DNA from: Stropharia rugosoannulata
Taxonomy: Eukaryota > Basidiomycota > Agaricomycetes > Agaricales > Strophariaceae
Reading direction: 5' to 3'
Assembly: GCA_028532985.1 (NCBI GenBank)
Contig: JANCIK010000012.1
Location: 1,984,001-2,048,000 of the forward strand
Length of the DNA stretch: 64,000 bases
How positions within the stretch are numbered: position 1 is the stretch's first letter; each line of letters opens with the position of its first letter. The notes beneath the pieces are model-generated. The model ran no database searches, was not told where the DNA came from, and saw only the letters and a list, made by a program, of their open reading frames with translations. This document shows, one piece after another, positions 10,597 through 21,687 of this stretch. A program made the position numbers and the translations under genes.

Positions 10597-10839
10597 ATGC
10601 CTACCATCGTTATCATTAACAATACCTCCAACACCATATGGGCAAGCTGCTCCAAGTGGGGCAAAGCCACCGGAGACCCGGAAATAAGCTCAGAGTTCTA
10701 CCAGGTCAATGCCAACGGCGGGAAACACACTTGGACCCGGGATGATAAGCAGATGATTAGCTTCGCGCGGAGCACGACGCCCGGGGTACTAGTGGAGACT
10801 GTGCTTGGAATCCCAGGCTCTAATGTGAATATATACTAG
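10597..10839 (+). CDS. Small 80-aa protein, basidiomycete small beta-protein type
   Basis: A single-exon 80-aa frame beginning MPTIVIINNTSNTIW. It has a regular alternation of hydrophobic and polar residues and contains GKHTWTRDDKQMISFAR. I recall similar short agaricomycete proteins with an N-terminal IxNNS/T, a central xWxR and a compact all-beta look, but I cannot name a family. There is no signal peptide. It has a clean upstream region with AT-rich elements near -145. It is divergent from the 631-aa gene. A co-regulated function is possible but not shown. Confidence 0.6.
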   Translation: MPTIVIINNTSNTIWASCSKWGKATGDPEISSEFYQVNANGGKHTWTRDDKQMISFARSTTPGVLVETVLGIPGSNVNIY

Positions 10840-11330
10840 TTACTAGCTAGTGGATAGTGGATATGTGGCAATACCGCATCAATTATTTGCATGTAATATA
10901 CCACAAAGCAGTGTCTTCCTGGAATGAGCTATGTGTTAAAGGCCTTAGCTCCATGGCAAATTTTTGAATCTGCAAAGACAGTGGGTTACTACAGTGACCA
11001 AACCTCTCGAGCGATGCATTCACGTGTGATGGTGGCGGAGTACGTGTGCTGACGCGTCCTACAAGACGCGTCCTTCCCTGCTTCTGACCAGCTCTTCTTT
11101 TGGCGCTCTTCTTTCTGTTGCTCCCCCGCTCTGCGCCGTATCCTAGAGCCTCCCAAATTTCCCAGCGACTTTTCAAGTAGATGGCAAACTCAGCAAACTG
11201 GAGAACGATTAATAAAAGGTCGAGCAGATATACATAAGACATGAAAAATTTAGATATTCTACAGAATCCGGATAGATGATACGAAATAGATATTACAAAT
11301 ATACAAGCACCACATATATCCATCAGACAC
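10840..11330. other. 3' flank of the WDR48-like gene, with a dispersed repeat block
   Basis: The part from about 11170 is the 3' untranslated or flanking region whose degenerate copy lies at 7001. Around 11051-11072 two GACGCGTC palindromes are separated by six bases. A near-identical block occurs at 31572-31593. Confidence 0.55.
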
Positions 11331-14300
11331 TCACTTATCGCTTGCCGTGGCCGTAGGCGTAGGCGACTTCCTGCGATAATACAACACCAATTCCGTACCT
11401 TGCTTCCAGACATACTGCCGGATGGCAGCAAGTGACATACCGAGAGGCAGGAGCGTCTCATTGCACAGTATTTCGTACTCATCTTCAGCCCGCAGGCGAT
11501 GCGAGCGCTGCAATGTCTCCTGGGGATCAGACAACGAGCGGACAGACGCAGCGCGCGAGTTTGAAACTTGCGTAAGCTTCTCCAGCTTCTCGTGAACCTG
11601 GTCCCGAAAGAGTTAACCCAATCGTTCCTCAAGATAATGCAATAAACCTACATGGGCCACGATTTTCCGCACACGAAGATACCGACTGGCGGTGAGCTTG
11701 GACTGTTGTCTGTGGATCTGTCAGCAAGTCTGGCGTACCACTGAGGCAGTCCGCTTACGTGTTCAGCAGCTCAGGGAGAGGCTCTTGATTGGGGTCACGA
11801 TTCCAAGGAACGAGTACAAAGCTTATCTTTGACAAGGGCACAGAAGCGGGGACTTGATTCTTGAGGAGGTACTCAAGAAGCCAGAGCGGCATTGCCTCCT
11901 CGAGGGCCTCCACATCGAGGTGGGTCTGCGAAACCGTCCCTCGATAGAGTGTCGTATAGCTCGGTTGTGCCTCCTCCGCGATGAGCACAGTTGTGCTCGG
12001 CGGAAGGCGTATCAAGGGCGCCTCGAGAGATGAAGGCGGCTCAAGCGGGCCTGCAAGCAAGCGCTGGACGGCAGTCTGTGTGATTTCCACGAGGGGCGAA
12101 CCCTAATTTAAAAATACACCATCAGTATAACCTTCGAAGGAAATGTAATGACCCACCTCAGGTATAGTTGGCTCTGCCGTGGGCGTAGCCTGGGCTCCCG
12201 ACCCCGCCGTCCCCACAGCATCACTCACTGGTCGTTTCCCACTCTTCCCGAAAATCTTCAGCCTGCCAATAAGTCCACTCGGTGTACTTGGCGTCGGAGG
12301 CTCGGGAACGCCCAGCTGTTTGCCGGGGGCTGATCCCGGACCTCCCCAGCCAGAGAAGTCGTCTGGAGACCCAGGAACGGCTATGGAGGGTTGCCGGACG
12401 CGGCTCGTGAAGTAGTCACCTTCTCCTGCCTTCCCTGACGTCGGGGTGACCAGTGAAGACATTATCGTACTGTCCAAAGTACCCGACCGCGCGCGCTGGT
12501 GAAAGCCCGCGATAGGTGTAGGCGTGGTTGGGTCAAACGGTGTAGCAGACATAGCCACAGTCGCGGAGGCAGGAAGAATGGGCATCGGTTCTGTCGTTAG
12601 TGGATGCAAGGGGATGAGTGGCGCGAGCAGTGGCGACGATCGTATAGGACCGGTGACCAGGGGAGGGACCGCAGCAGTCATGTTAGGCGCGCATTGAACT
12701 GTGGTGCTCCCAGCTCGCCGTAGCGGATGCCGAGCTACATCTGGAGAATGTGAAGAGGTAGGGGGTGTAGTGTGCGGCGTGTGATCAATGGTGTCATGGC
12801 TGGCCTTTCGACTGGGGCTCTTGCTCCGGCTACTGTCGTGGTGCAATCGCATTTCCTCTTTAATAAACCCAATGAAGAGATTTCGTAGAACCCATTTGCC
12901 CATGTTCACTATCGGGAAATGGTTAGCAACATTGTTCACCGAAAGAAAGACGAATACTCGCGCTTTGATTCATCGTTGAAATTTCGATCGTTGACGAAGC
13001 CCACCTCATCGGCGTACACTTCAGCCTCAAAGCACCTCTCCGTGAGATGTATGCTTAGCACTCCCGCCTTTGTATCCGCATGACACCAATTAATCACCAC
13101 CGCCTCACCTTCAATCCTCTCCCTCACGGCCTCGAGTGCTTCCCGTGGACTATGTTCTCGCTCCTCCCGACCTCCGGCCGTGCTCCCGGCGTGACTTGCT
13201 CCTGCGACATCCTCCGCTGAATATGAGCCGAGGCATATACCGCGGATTATGTCCCACACCGCGACCGAGCCCTCGGTGTCTACCGTCAGTGCGTACGTGC
13301 GGTCGTTCAGCAAAATTGCTCGGACCAGTCCCGCTGCACCTGTGATGACATCGTCAGGTGCCCTTGCGGCGGGGAGAGCGTCTGCAGCCAGTTCGCGGGT
13401 CTCATACATTGCCCGGGCGGTGCTCAGCGGGGTAGGCGCTACGGCATCATCCGTCCGTGGGGAAAGACCGGCACTGGCACCACCACTATTCATGCCATAG
13501 GCGACAGTTGGAGATGGTAACGTACGGGCCAAGTGATGAGGTACAGAAACGACAGAAGCTGCAGAGTATAATGTTGCGACCTCGGGATCGCGCCCAGTAC
13601 GCGCGACGCTTCCTCCCCCGAATAATGTGAAGGAATCGTGAGGTGAGATAAGGCGTACCATGCTATCGTAAGGACGCGTTGCTTCGGGGTCCCCTTCAGC
13701 GTAATTCCCTTGACCTGATCCGTATGTATATCCCGACCACGAGCCGTACGTATCACGGTCCCGGCCGATATCCGACGCAGAGGATTGGACAGACGGTGCG
13801 GTTGAAAGCCGACGATTTGGTGAGCGCGTATTAAGGTCCGGAGTTGGTAAGTCCGGTAAAGCACGTCTCCTGCTTAGAGAGGGCGAACCGGAGGGTGACA
13901 GGCGGCCAACGTTCTCCCCCTCGAGACCTTCCGGGGACATAGTGGGAGATGCAACGTTGGGTTGGCCCCCTGTACGCCGGGATCGGCGCTGCGGGATGTG
14001 CCACCGTCGAATGGTCGAGGTCCCACTGGCTGTCCACAGAAGGTTATCGTCCATGACAACTACTTTGTTGATTCCCATTCCGTCTACCGCAGGCCGGGAT
14101 GCGTCGACGGTAGCCTCATTGCACAAAAGAAGACACTCCCCCTCAGATACGTCTGAGCAATCCTCCACGTCCACTCGGCAGACAAGACCCGAGCGATCTC
14201 CAGAGTAGAAGACTTCTAATGAAGGATGGTCAGAGTACAGGGACCAGACAGAGTCGGTGTGATGCGTAAAGGTGTGTAAGCAGCGCTGAGATGACAGTGA

Positions 14301-15674
14301 CCAAAGTTTGACGGAGGCTGGCAAGTAATTTAATGAAGATAGGCGAAACAAAAGAACCATGCTTACCGTCCGCGGACCCCGTCAACAGCTAAAATACAAT
14401 TTAACCGAATCTTAGGACAGACAAATAATGAACGCACGTATTTAGAATCGTCTGACACCAAAATGGCACGTATGTTGTCCGTATGACCCACAAGCTTGCC
14501 TATACGATGTGAGCACGGCTACAGACACTGAATTGCAATACAAACCTGTTCGTTTGCCTGTACGCGGGTCCCATAGGCGCACGACACGTTCCGGTGAGCC
14601 AGATGCGACCATGTGCCCAAATGGATCGGCAGCGACGGCGTACACAGACGACTTTGGAGCAAGCGCGTCTGGAGGATACAGTGTTACCAACGGATCTGTA
14701 GCCGCCCTCTGTAGGTCCCAGATTTTAATCGTGCGGTCGAAGGAGCCGGAGGCGACCCAGTTTTGCTCGCGACTGTGGATGCGTTAGGAATAGTACATAG
14801 TGCATATATGTACCTACCAATGCGCCAGGCACCGTACGTAGTCGCTGTGGGAGCCTATTACTGTAGGGTCTGTAGGCGTCGACGCGTGTGGACTCCACGA
14901 CTTTATAGTCCCATCGGAAGAAGCAGAGACGACTGCTAGAAATGAGTTTAACCTTCATATATGCGCTAGAACGACATGCCTGTCTGGTTGAAGTTGCATA
15001 AAAGGATATCATTGACCCAATCCGAGTGAGCCTGGGCGCTCTGTCGAAATTGTGTCTTCTAAGATACGTCAGTGAAGGAGGCGGAGCGCGATGGATAGGT
15101 AACGTACAATTCCAGGCTGAAATGCAGCGCCATCGGTCTCCCACTGTCGCTCGTACGGTACGTTGTGATCGTCCACAGTCCGCTTCCGCTTATTGATGCT
15201 CGAGGTGACGTCGCCCAGCACGTCGCCATCACTGACAAGTCGGTCATCCGCATCGTCCGCCTCCTCGTCGATATCGTCATCCCAGCCGGTCATAACCTCC
15301 CAACCACCTCTAATTTGTCTCTTGTTCCGCTCGGGTGCCCTCCGGCGTTTCATTGGGATACTGAGGTCCCAGGACATGATAAGACCGTCACGTCCACCCG
15401 AGTAGAGAATGCCCTCGGGTGCACGGCGCCCAGTCAGCATGGTTGAGGTATCTAGTGCCAGAGAAGCGACTCCGAGACGATGTCGAGGGTGACTGTGCGG
15501 TTCGTGCTCGTCCCGGTCCCGACGGTCGCCATTCTTAGTCTTGTCGCGGTATTGCATGAGCAGGGGTGCTGTCGCGCCTAGGCGGGACATTCCATGTGGA
15601 GGAAGTTGCAGACGGGGTATATTGTCAGTCGAAGACGGAAGGATGTAAGTTACGCGTCGTTTGGCGGTGGCCAT
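11331..15674 (-). CDS. bun107: WD40-repeat protein, WDR48/Bun107 orthologue
   Basis: Eleven exons on the minus strand: 15108-15674, 14980-15058, 14818-14932, 14546-14772, 14438-14499, 14367-14388, 12962-14317, 12157-12908, 11759-12102, 11652-11709 and 11331-11597. Total 3849 nt, 1282 aa. N-terminal WD40 blades show [39 protein letters not shown] and a late VAVWDI. The C-terminus has the WDR48 hallmarks [20 protein letters not shown] and [13 protein letters not shown], a SUMO-like end. Long Ser/Pro-rich insertions enlarge it well beyond the human protein. WDR48 homologues bind and activate ubiquitin-specific proteases; this role is inferred. Introns 2 (14933-14979) and 7 (12909-12961) need GC-AG splicing to keep frame. 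One exon is only 22 nt. A broken copy of its 3' end lies at 7001-7495. Confidence 0.94.
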
Positions 15675-16807
15675 GTTGTCGAAAGTGCTGGTCAAGAACC
15701 ATAATAAGCATCGTCGTCGCTGTGCAAGATCAGCCCGTCATGTGTGGGAATCGGGACTTTTACCGGTCATACCATACTTAGCGGACCATCATCCACAAAA
15801 ATGTTCGCAAGCCAAAACCTTCGAATATAAGTACATATTTGTGAGTCCTAAACGTTAAGCTTATGCCGCCAGTGTCCAGCGGTAAGTAAACTCGACGAAC
15901 CATGTAAGGTTGAAAGATCCGGTCCTGGGCATCTCCGCAATCCCGTCCGGAATCACGGCGTTTGGCAAATTACTGTAACTTGGTGCACAAGTTACAAAAT
16001 ACTTCTTTTTACACGAAGAAAGGGTTTTAAGTTGGTTTTTACAGTAATGAAGATAATTTAGACACAGCTTTTGCGGACTGGAGCGTGTACTTATTTGGCG
16101 CTTGTTATGTTTTTTGTAACACACAATAGAATTTTCAAACCTCATTAAGGGGCATCTGGAATAAGTCAGATCAGCCAGCCGAATAAGAACACCTTTACCT
16201 TTAAGTCTAAAATGCAGTAGATGAAGCAATAAACTATTGCATCACTGCATAGTACTCAATAACAGAACTGTGTCGAAGGGCTCAGAAGCCGTAATAGCCA
16301 TCGGAATATATGCACACGACAGGAAAGATTTACAGTGTATAAAAATAATGTCTGCAAGCTATACGGGAGTCGAATGTCAGCGCTTCTTCACGTCAATTGA
16401 GATTAGCACTCTCGTAGAACCTTTCGGTTACTGACCTTTTTCGCAAGACTGCATCTTTGCCGTCGTTCAGAAACCATTGATCCAGTTAAGGTATATAAGC
16501 TAAAAATAAGTAACTCATGCCGTCGTATTAGGAGGAGTAGCAAAAGAGGATTATCAAGACGGAGTAAATGGCATGAAAGACAGACTGGAGGAGATATAAA
16601 AAGTGGAAGATTGCCTATACAGCGATATCCACAATGCGCCAACCACAGTCTTCTTTACTACTACTTCTCAACTTGCTGTTTCTATTCGAAAGATTCTACT
16701 CTTTGAAATGTCAATCACCCTTGAAGCACAAAAAATAAAGGTCGCAGTTATGTATGTATAAATGCAGTTCCTCTGAGCTTTGCTTATTGACTCGTTGAAT
16801 TCACAGA
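15675..16807. other. Intergenic, no gene seen
   Basis: Upstream region of the WDR48-like gene and 5' side of the monooxygenase pseudogene. AT-rich, with only short frames. The true 5' end of the pseudogene is not visible. Confidence 0.55.
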
Positions 16808-18796
16808 GGAGCAGGTATAGGTGGTCTCACTCTAGCTGCTGCTGCACTTCGAGCCGTTGCTTCGACAAAAACAATAAGCTTGAAGTCAATTTATATGAAG
16901 GTGCACATGAGATTGCAGAGGACGGTGCTGGGATTGGGATGTGGCCCCGTAATGCTTGGAAAATTATGAACTTGGAGCTCGGATTCGACAAGGACCTAGA
17001 AAAATTCCTGCCTTTCATTCCCGATGACGGTCCTCGTGAGAACCTTTTTCATCTCCTCCCTGTGAGCATTACTCAAATATACAAAAGATTTGGCCTGGCA
17101 ACTCAGGAAAGCTGATCAGTCAGAAGGTGCCTTCGTTGACAATATATACCCCATATCTTTATAATTATGACACGCTTTTGTATGTACATGTTTGGCTGAC
17201 GGAGTCGCGGCATGCAGAGGGTTTGAGCTGGTTATGGAGTGACAAAAGGAGGTGAAATGCAATGCAATGGTCTGATACCGCCAACCAACCCAATCACATA
17301 TATGCTATGTGTGTATCTGTGTGCATCTGTGTGCAGCACTGCTATCGTACTTTTGCCAAACTTTTGCATCAGCGGCCGATCAGCGGCTGGCACTTTATGA
17401 GTCTATAAGCACCGCGCGCGCTAGCGCGCCCAATGCGCGCTGATTGCGCGGCGCGTTAATAGTGCCGTGATGCTTCATGTTATACTATTTACAAATGCTT
17501 CACAACATTACTTACATACTACTTTGTTTACTATGTACGCCCTAAGCCGCAGCGTAGCGAGGCGGAACTTGTCAGTATTAATGGTATGTCACATTCTGAA
17601 GAAATTAGACATTACCAAATCTTATGTTACTTAATCTAAAGGTAGTGCTTTAACTACCTGTAACGTTACACCGCCGGCGTGCTGACGTCCAGCAGGTGTT
17701 GCTGGAAGAGACAAACTCCGCCAGTGTGCATGTGAATAAGCGCCTGTTGTCCTTTGAAGAGACACCTGAGGGGAAGATAACTGTGTTTCGGCGACGGCAC
17801 GGCGACAGAGTGCGATATTCTCATCGGCTTCGACGGCATCAAGTCCACCGTCCGCAAAGGCTTTCTATCCAAGCAGGGGTTGGCTTCGTCACTCGACCCT
17901 GTGTATACAGGAACTGTCTCGCACCGAGGTCTCATCCCAGCGACTGAGTTAGTTAATGCATATTCCAACCACAGAGTTCCACTATGGTAAGTCTCAGAAA
18001 TTTACCGCGGATTCTAGTTATTGACATTAAGATTTCGGTGTATGGAAGTATAGTATCGGGAAAAATAAATACATCACTACTTACTCGGTTCTGCACAAAA
18101 ACCATGAAGTGCTCGTCAATGTAGCGACATTTGTCTCCAACCCAGAAAGAGAGAATACAGCGTTGTCTACTGCGCCCTCATCTACATATTCAACAGGCGA
18201 GATACTCGACACATATGCCGGATGGGAGAGTGAAGTACAGGTCTTGATACAAGTGCGTTGTTTAATTTGATATGGTATATTTTTCTTTGATTCTGACAGC
18301 TGCTTAGAGCATGCAACCCACTAAGTGGCCTATTGGGGACTTGATTCCGCTTGATTCATATGCGGAAGGGAAGATATTGATCGGAGATGCTGTATGTCCT
18401 CTATCATTGTATAACTTGAGTAGCTTACTGAACATATCATACTGGCGGCTGAAGGTGCACGCCACCTCACTTGGGATCTGGCGCAGGACAAGCCATCGAG
18501 GTAATTGCCCCCCATTTCTATAATCATCTGGCAGACGACCAACTAGAATCATTACAATTGTACGCAGTACATTCTCGCCCTCCTCCTGACCCATCCAAAG
18601 ACCACACGGGCGCTTATTCCTAGGATTACAGACGTATACAACGCCGTACGGTCTGCCTGAGGAAAATCGCGTCCTAAAAGGCTCTATCTGAGCTGGAAGA
18701 CTGCATAGCTTGCTCGGAAATGAATTATCAAACATCAAGGAGCATGACACAGATGTGCCGCGGGAGAAGTTGCAGAGCAAGTTCGCCAGGAGCTAG
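16808..18796 (+). pseudogene. FAD-dependent monooxygenase (salicylate hydroxylase-like), decayed
   Basis: Colinear pieces of a class A flavoprotein monooxygenase lie in changing frames. They are GAGIGGLTLAAA (16808, FAD Rossmann motif); KLEVNLYEGAHEIAEDGAGI in another frame; RADVQQVLLEETNSASVHV (about 17680); CDILIGFDGIKSTVRKGFL after a further shift; HKNHEVLVNVATFVSNPE (about 18100); WPIGDLIPLDSYAEGKILIG (about 18325); LLLTHPKTTRALIPRITDV (about 18570); and a C-terminal block with an in-frame stop before AGRLHSLLGNEL. Several frameshifts, a stop and a 500-bp interruption at 17115-17665 rule out an intact product by any simple splicing. The intact family hydroxylates aromatic acids using NAD(P)H. 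Confidence 0.85.
17360..17460. repeat. GC-rich palindromic patch inside the pseudogene
   Basis: In otherwise AT-rich DNA this stretch is dominated by GCGCGC runs. It includes the palindrome GCGCGCTAGCGCGC (17415-17428) and two ATCAGCGGC repeats just before it. It sits in the roughly 550-bp interruption of the monooxygenase pseudogene and may be the end of an inserted mobile element. Confidence 0.5.
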
Positions 18797-19369
18797 AGTG
18801 AGTTTGGAAGGATACGGCGGACGGAGACGCACAGGCGAGGGTAACCATGTTGGAGGCCGCGGTGACTTAGATTATATTAATCCCCTCTTAAAGCTATCTT
18901 CACTCGAATAGTGCAAATATCGAGAAGAAAGCTGTTTTGTAGTCCAATTAGGTGGAATCTATTTTTGAACCAAGGACCCGAGCGACAATGTTCTTGCGAT
19001 GCTCGACGTCACTCAGGTACCATGTCATACAGGTAGTCTACGCGGGAAGTTGCAAATACTCTGTCAAGCAAAGAAGGTGGAAGCCTGCTCGCCCACCGGC
19101 CTTAAACTGAATGCAGACTTATAATTTCCGATCTGACTCTAAGTTACTAAGCGCACTTATTAATTGAGATTAAAGTTATAATTCGTTTTAGTCACTACTA
19201 ACTTGCACAGAGGAGGTGTATTCAGTTTGTATTTAGACGACGTAGTGCTCCGACTATACGCCAATAATATTCCAATGGTAAATGCCTATCAATATGTCCC
19301 ATGAGATACCAACCGGGCTCCAGCATTCCGACGTTCGAGTTGGTAAAGGGGGGTCCAGTAAATTGTGTG
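18797..19369. other. Intergenic, no gene seen
   Basis: AT-rich spacer between the pseudogene and the 3' end of the minus-strand BTB gene. No feature recognised. Confidence 0.6.
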
Positions 19370-20251
19370 TTATATATGGTTGGGAAGCTTGTCGAGGCAA
19401 TCCTTTATATCCCGTAAAGTGACGAGTTTATCAAATACCAAACGTCCGCAATTGTGGCATTTGGCTTCCCAACATGCGACTGCCTCTGGCCATTCCTCCA
19501 TTTCAAGGCCGTAAAGCGAGTCTCCAAGAGGGCGTCGGTCAATCTCCATGTACATGCGCATTTTCAACTCCCGCCATGCGTGCGTCTTCACTTCCTCGCC
19601 GCAGCCCAGACACTGATATTTCATTGCATTTCCCGCCTGGAAGTACATGTCGCCATCAATTAGGCGCTTGAAGCCGTCTCGCCGGACGCGGTGCAGACGA
19701 AGAAGCGGCAGCAGATGTTGTGTAGGAATGCGTTCCAGGTCTTCACGGCACTCTTCGTCGTATAAATTGAAACCGAGGGTATGTGTCGATGCCAGCCGCG
19801 CCTCATCGTCCCAGCCATGCCGCGTAGCAATAGCGTACAGCCGTAGCGGCGCTGTGAGAAATATGGGGGATGTCGCTCCACCGCGGAGGAAGGAGATAGG
19901 GCCCTGGGCATCCCACCTCTGGGCGAGCGCTAAAGCATCATCGACCTCGTCGATGGAGTCCCAGCCATCTATATGCAGCCCGCAGATCATGGAGAGCACT
20001 CTTGAAAGAATTGTATCGTGCTCAACGACCTCGATGGGTGGATAGGGATCACTGTCCCCATCGCCCTGCCCATACGTTGGGGTATAGTCTGCAAGTTGGT
20101 TGCGGAAGAATCCGCAGGTGTTGCGCAGCACGAAATGCGGAACGCGGTATGCTGTATCTTCTGCAGAAACGAGGGTAATGTCGGCTTCAGGGTTGTTGAA
20201 CTTGGGGTGGTAAGAGCGCGATCCTCTCTCTGGGACTTTGACCGACATCAT
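19370..20251 (-). CDS. BTB/POZ domain protein with C-terminal Cys pairs
   Basis: Single exon of 293 aa, starting at the first of two adjacent ATGs. An upstream in-frame GTG is not a likely start. The N-terminal part reads as a fungal BTB fold: ADITLVSAEDTAYRVPHFVL, then FRNQL, then PIEVVEHDTILSRVLSMI. A central helical part has ALALAQRWD and RLYAIATRHGWDDEARLAS, typical of the large basidiomycete BTB family. Near the C-terminus two pairs, CLGCG and CHNCG about 50 residues apart, could bind one zinc ion. BTB domains mediate protein-protein contacts, often as adaptors for ubiquitin ligases. The partner is unknown here. Confidence 0.85.
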   Translation of the reverse strand: MMSVKVPERGSRSYHPKFNNPEADITLVSAEDTAYRVPHFVLRNTCGFFRNQLADYTPTYGQGDGDSDPYPPIEVVEHDTILSRVLSMICGLHIDGWDSIDEVDDALALAQRWDAQGPISFLRGGATSPIFLTAPLRLYAIATRHGWDDEARLASTHTLGFNLYDEECREDLERIPTQHLLPLLRLHRVRRDGFKRLIDGDMYFQAGNAMKYQCLGCGEEVKTHAWRELKMRMYMEIDRRPLGDSLYGLEMEEWPEAVACWEAKCHNCGRLVFDKLVTLRDIKDCLDKLPNHI

Positions 20252-21687
20252 CGTGTCGCACAAACAAGATAGATAGATTCTCACTATTTCCCCGGTTTTA
20301 GGTGCATATCAAAAGGCCCCTGTTTATATCCTATTTTAAAGAGTCGATGATTTCGTTGCTCTAATAATGTGCTCTGTTTCGTGAAGGGTTTGATCTTGGC
20401 GACAATGTGCTCTGCTTGCATGCTCTGATTGTATATTTAGTACTAGGGCAGGACGTCCAGGACAATTAGCACTCATTAATCTGTCGTTGAATGAGTACGC
20501 AAATACATCATAGTCGGAGGTCGGACGGCGTCTTCTGCACCTTGAGAATAGTGTAGACGCCACTAGAATATTCATATGTGCTTCGCGTACATCGACAAAA
20601 GTCCACAATGTCAAATTTACCCGACCCTGAGATGCGAAAGCTTACCACGCCGCCGTTCCCTCCCTTGCGTCGATATCAGGTTCTTAACTGAATTTAAGTG
20701 GGAACGACTGGGAGCAAATGAAAAGCGCAGCAACACGCCCTCGCTGGAAGAAATTCTCTCACAGGTGTTTCCTTTCCAGGCTTTCCCGTGAACGTTGCAC
20801 TGAGGCCAATGGTCAGGCCATCCTTCTCACCGGAGCATGCTTGCCAAACTTTGCTGAGCGGACGGTGATCATGGTCACGTTAACGGCGAGTCCCACGGTA
20901 TGTAGGGTCGGACCATTGCATGCAAATTGCATGGGAGAGCTGGGTACGAGTCTGTACGAGGTTATGGCACTGGGCCCAATTGCGGCTGCCCGCGGCTAGA
21001 AATGCCACAAAATTTATAAGCTATGAATCAGCACTACAAATTCGAGCATCTCTGGTTTTGGCGGGAGAAGCTTACTACATCGTAAATTGAACTGCCCTTG
21101 TCCGTTCTGAACACGAGGGGTGCGCGACCCCCGGAAGTAGTTACCTGATATGTCAAAAGAAACAATAAGTGTTAACGTTCTGATGACCGAAAGATGGCTC
21201 TTGAATAAGGTCTACTCGCCTGTCGACATTTGAATTGGATGAAATTAAACTAGTCAGTCAGTAAGTATGCAAGTTGCAAAATACGCTGATTGTAACCATT
21301 GCGCCTTCAAAAATCAGCTTCACATCAAGGCAAACTTCATCAAAGCCACACCATTCAGGCAGCACAAGTCGTGTGCATGAGCGCCATGGGGCTACGTAGC
21401 GGAATATGCTGGAACATGCCCGGCGGTATGTAAGAGAAGCCCTATGTAAGCAGCAAATCAATCATAGCCGGAGCAGACACGCTTTAATTCGCAATGCCGA
21501 AATGTACAAATGTTCCAAGAAGAGTCAGAGAAGGTCAGAGACAATCTGAGAGAATCATTTTGCTGATAGTATAAATAGCCAGAGGTTCCCGGGCGCATCG
21601 CAAGCGGCCCTCGGTATGTGCCTCCTTCGTCAATATCGGTCGTGGATGGATAGTAGTGAGTGTAGCCGCGGCGCTAGCTTTCACACA
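20252..21687. other. Intergenic, no gene supported
   Basis: Plus-strand open frames at 20576-20999 are short and overlap out of frame. They may be remnants of a decayed gene, but I recognise nothing. The remainder is AT-rich. Confidence 0.5.

Noticed and set aside
10883..11632. 249-codon minus-strand open frame
   Set aside because: Overlaps the last WDR48 exon in another frame and continues into its 3' flank. The conserved frame is the WDR48 one.
18304..18780. 158-codon minus-strand frame
   Set aside because: Antisense to the recognisable C-terminal part of the monooxygenase pseudogene.
20576..20999. Plus-strand frames of 71 and 93 codons
   Set aside because: They overlap out of frame, have no splice-linked extension and no known motif.
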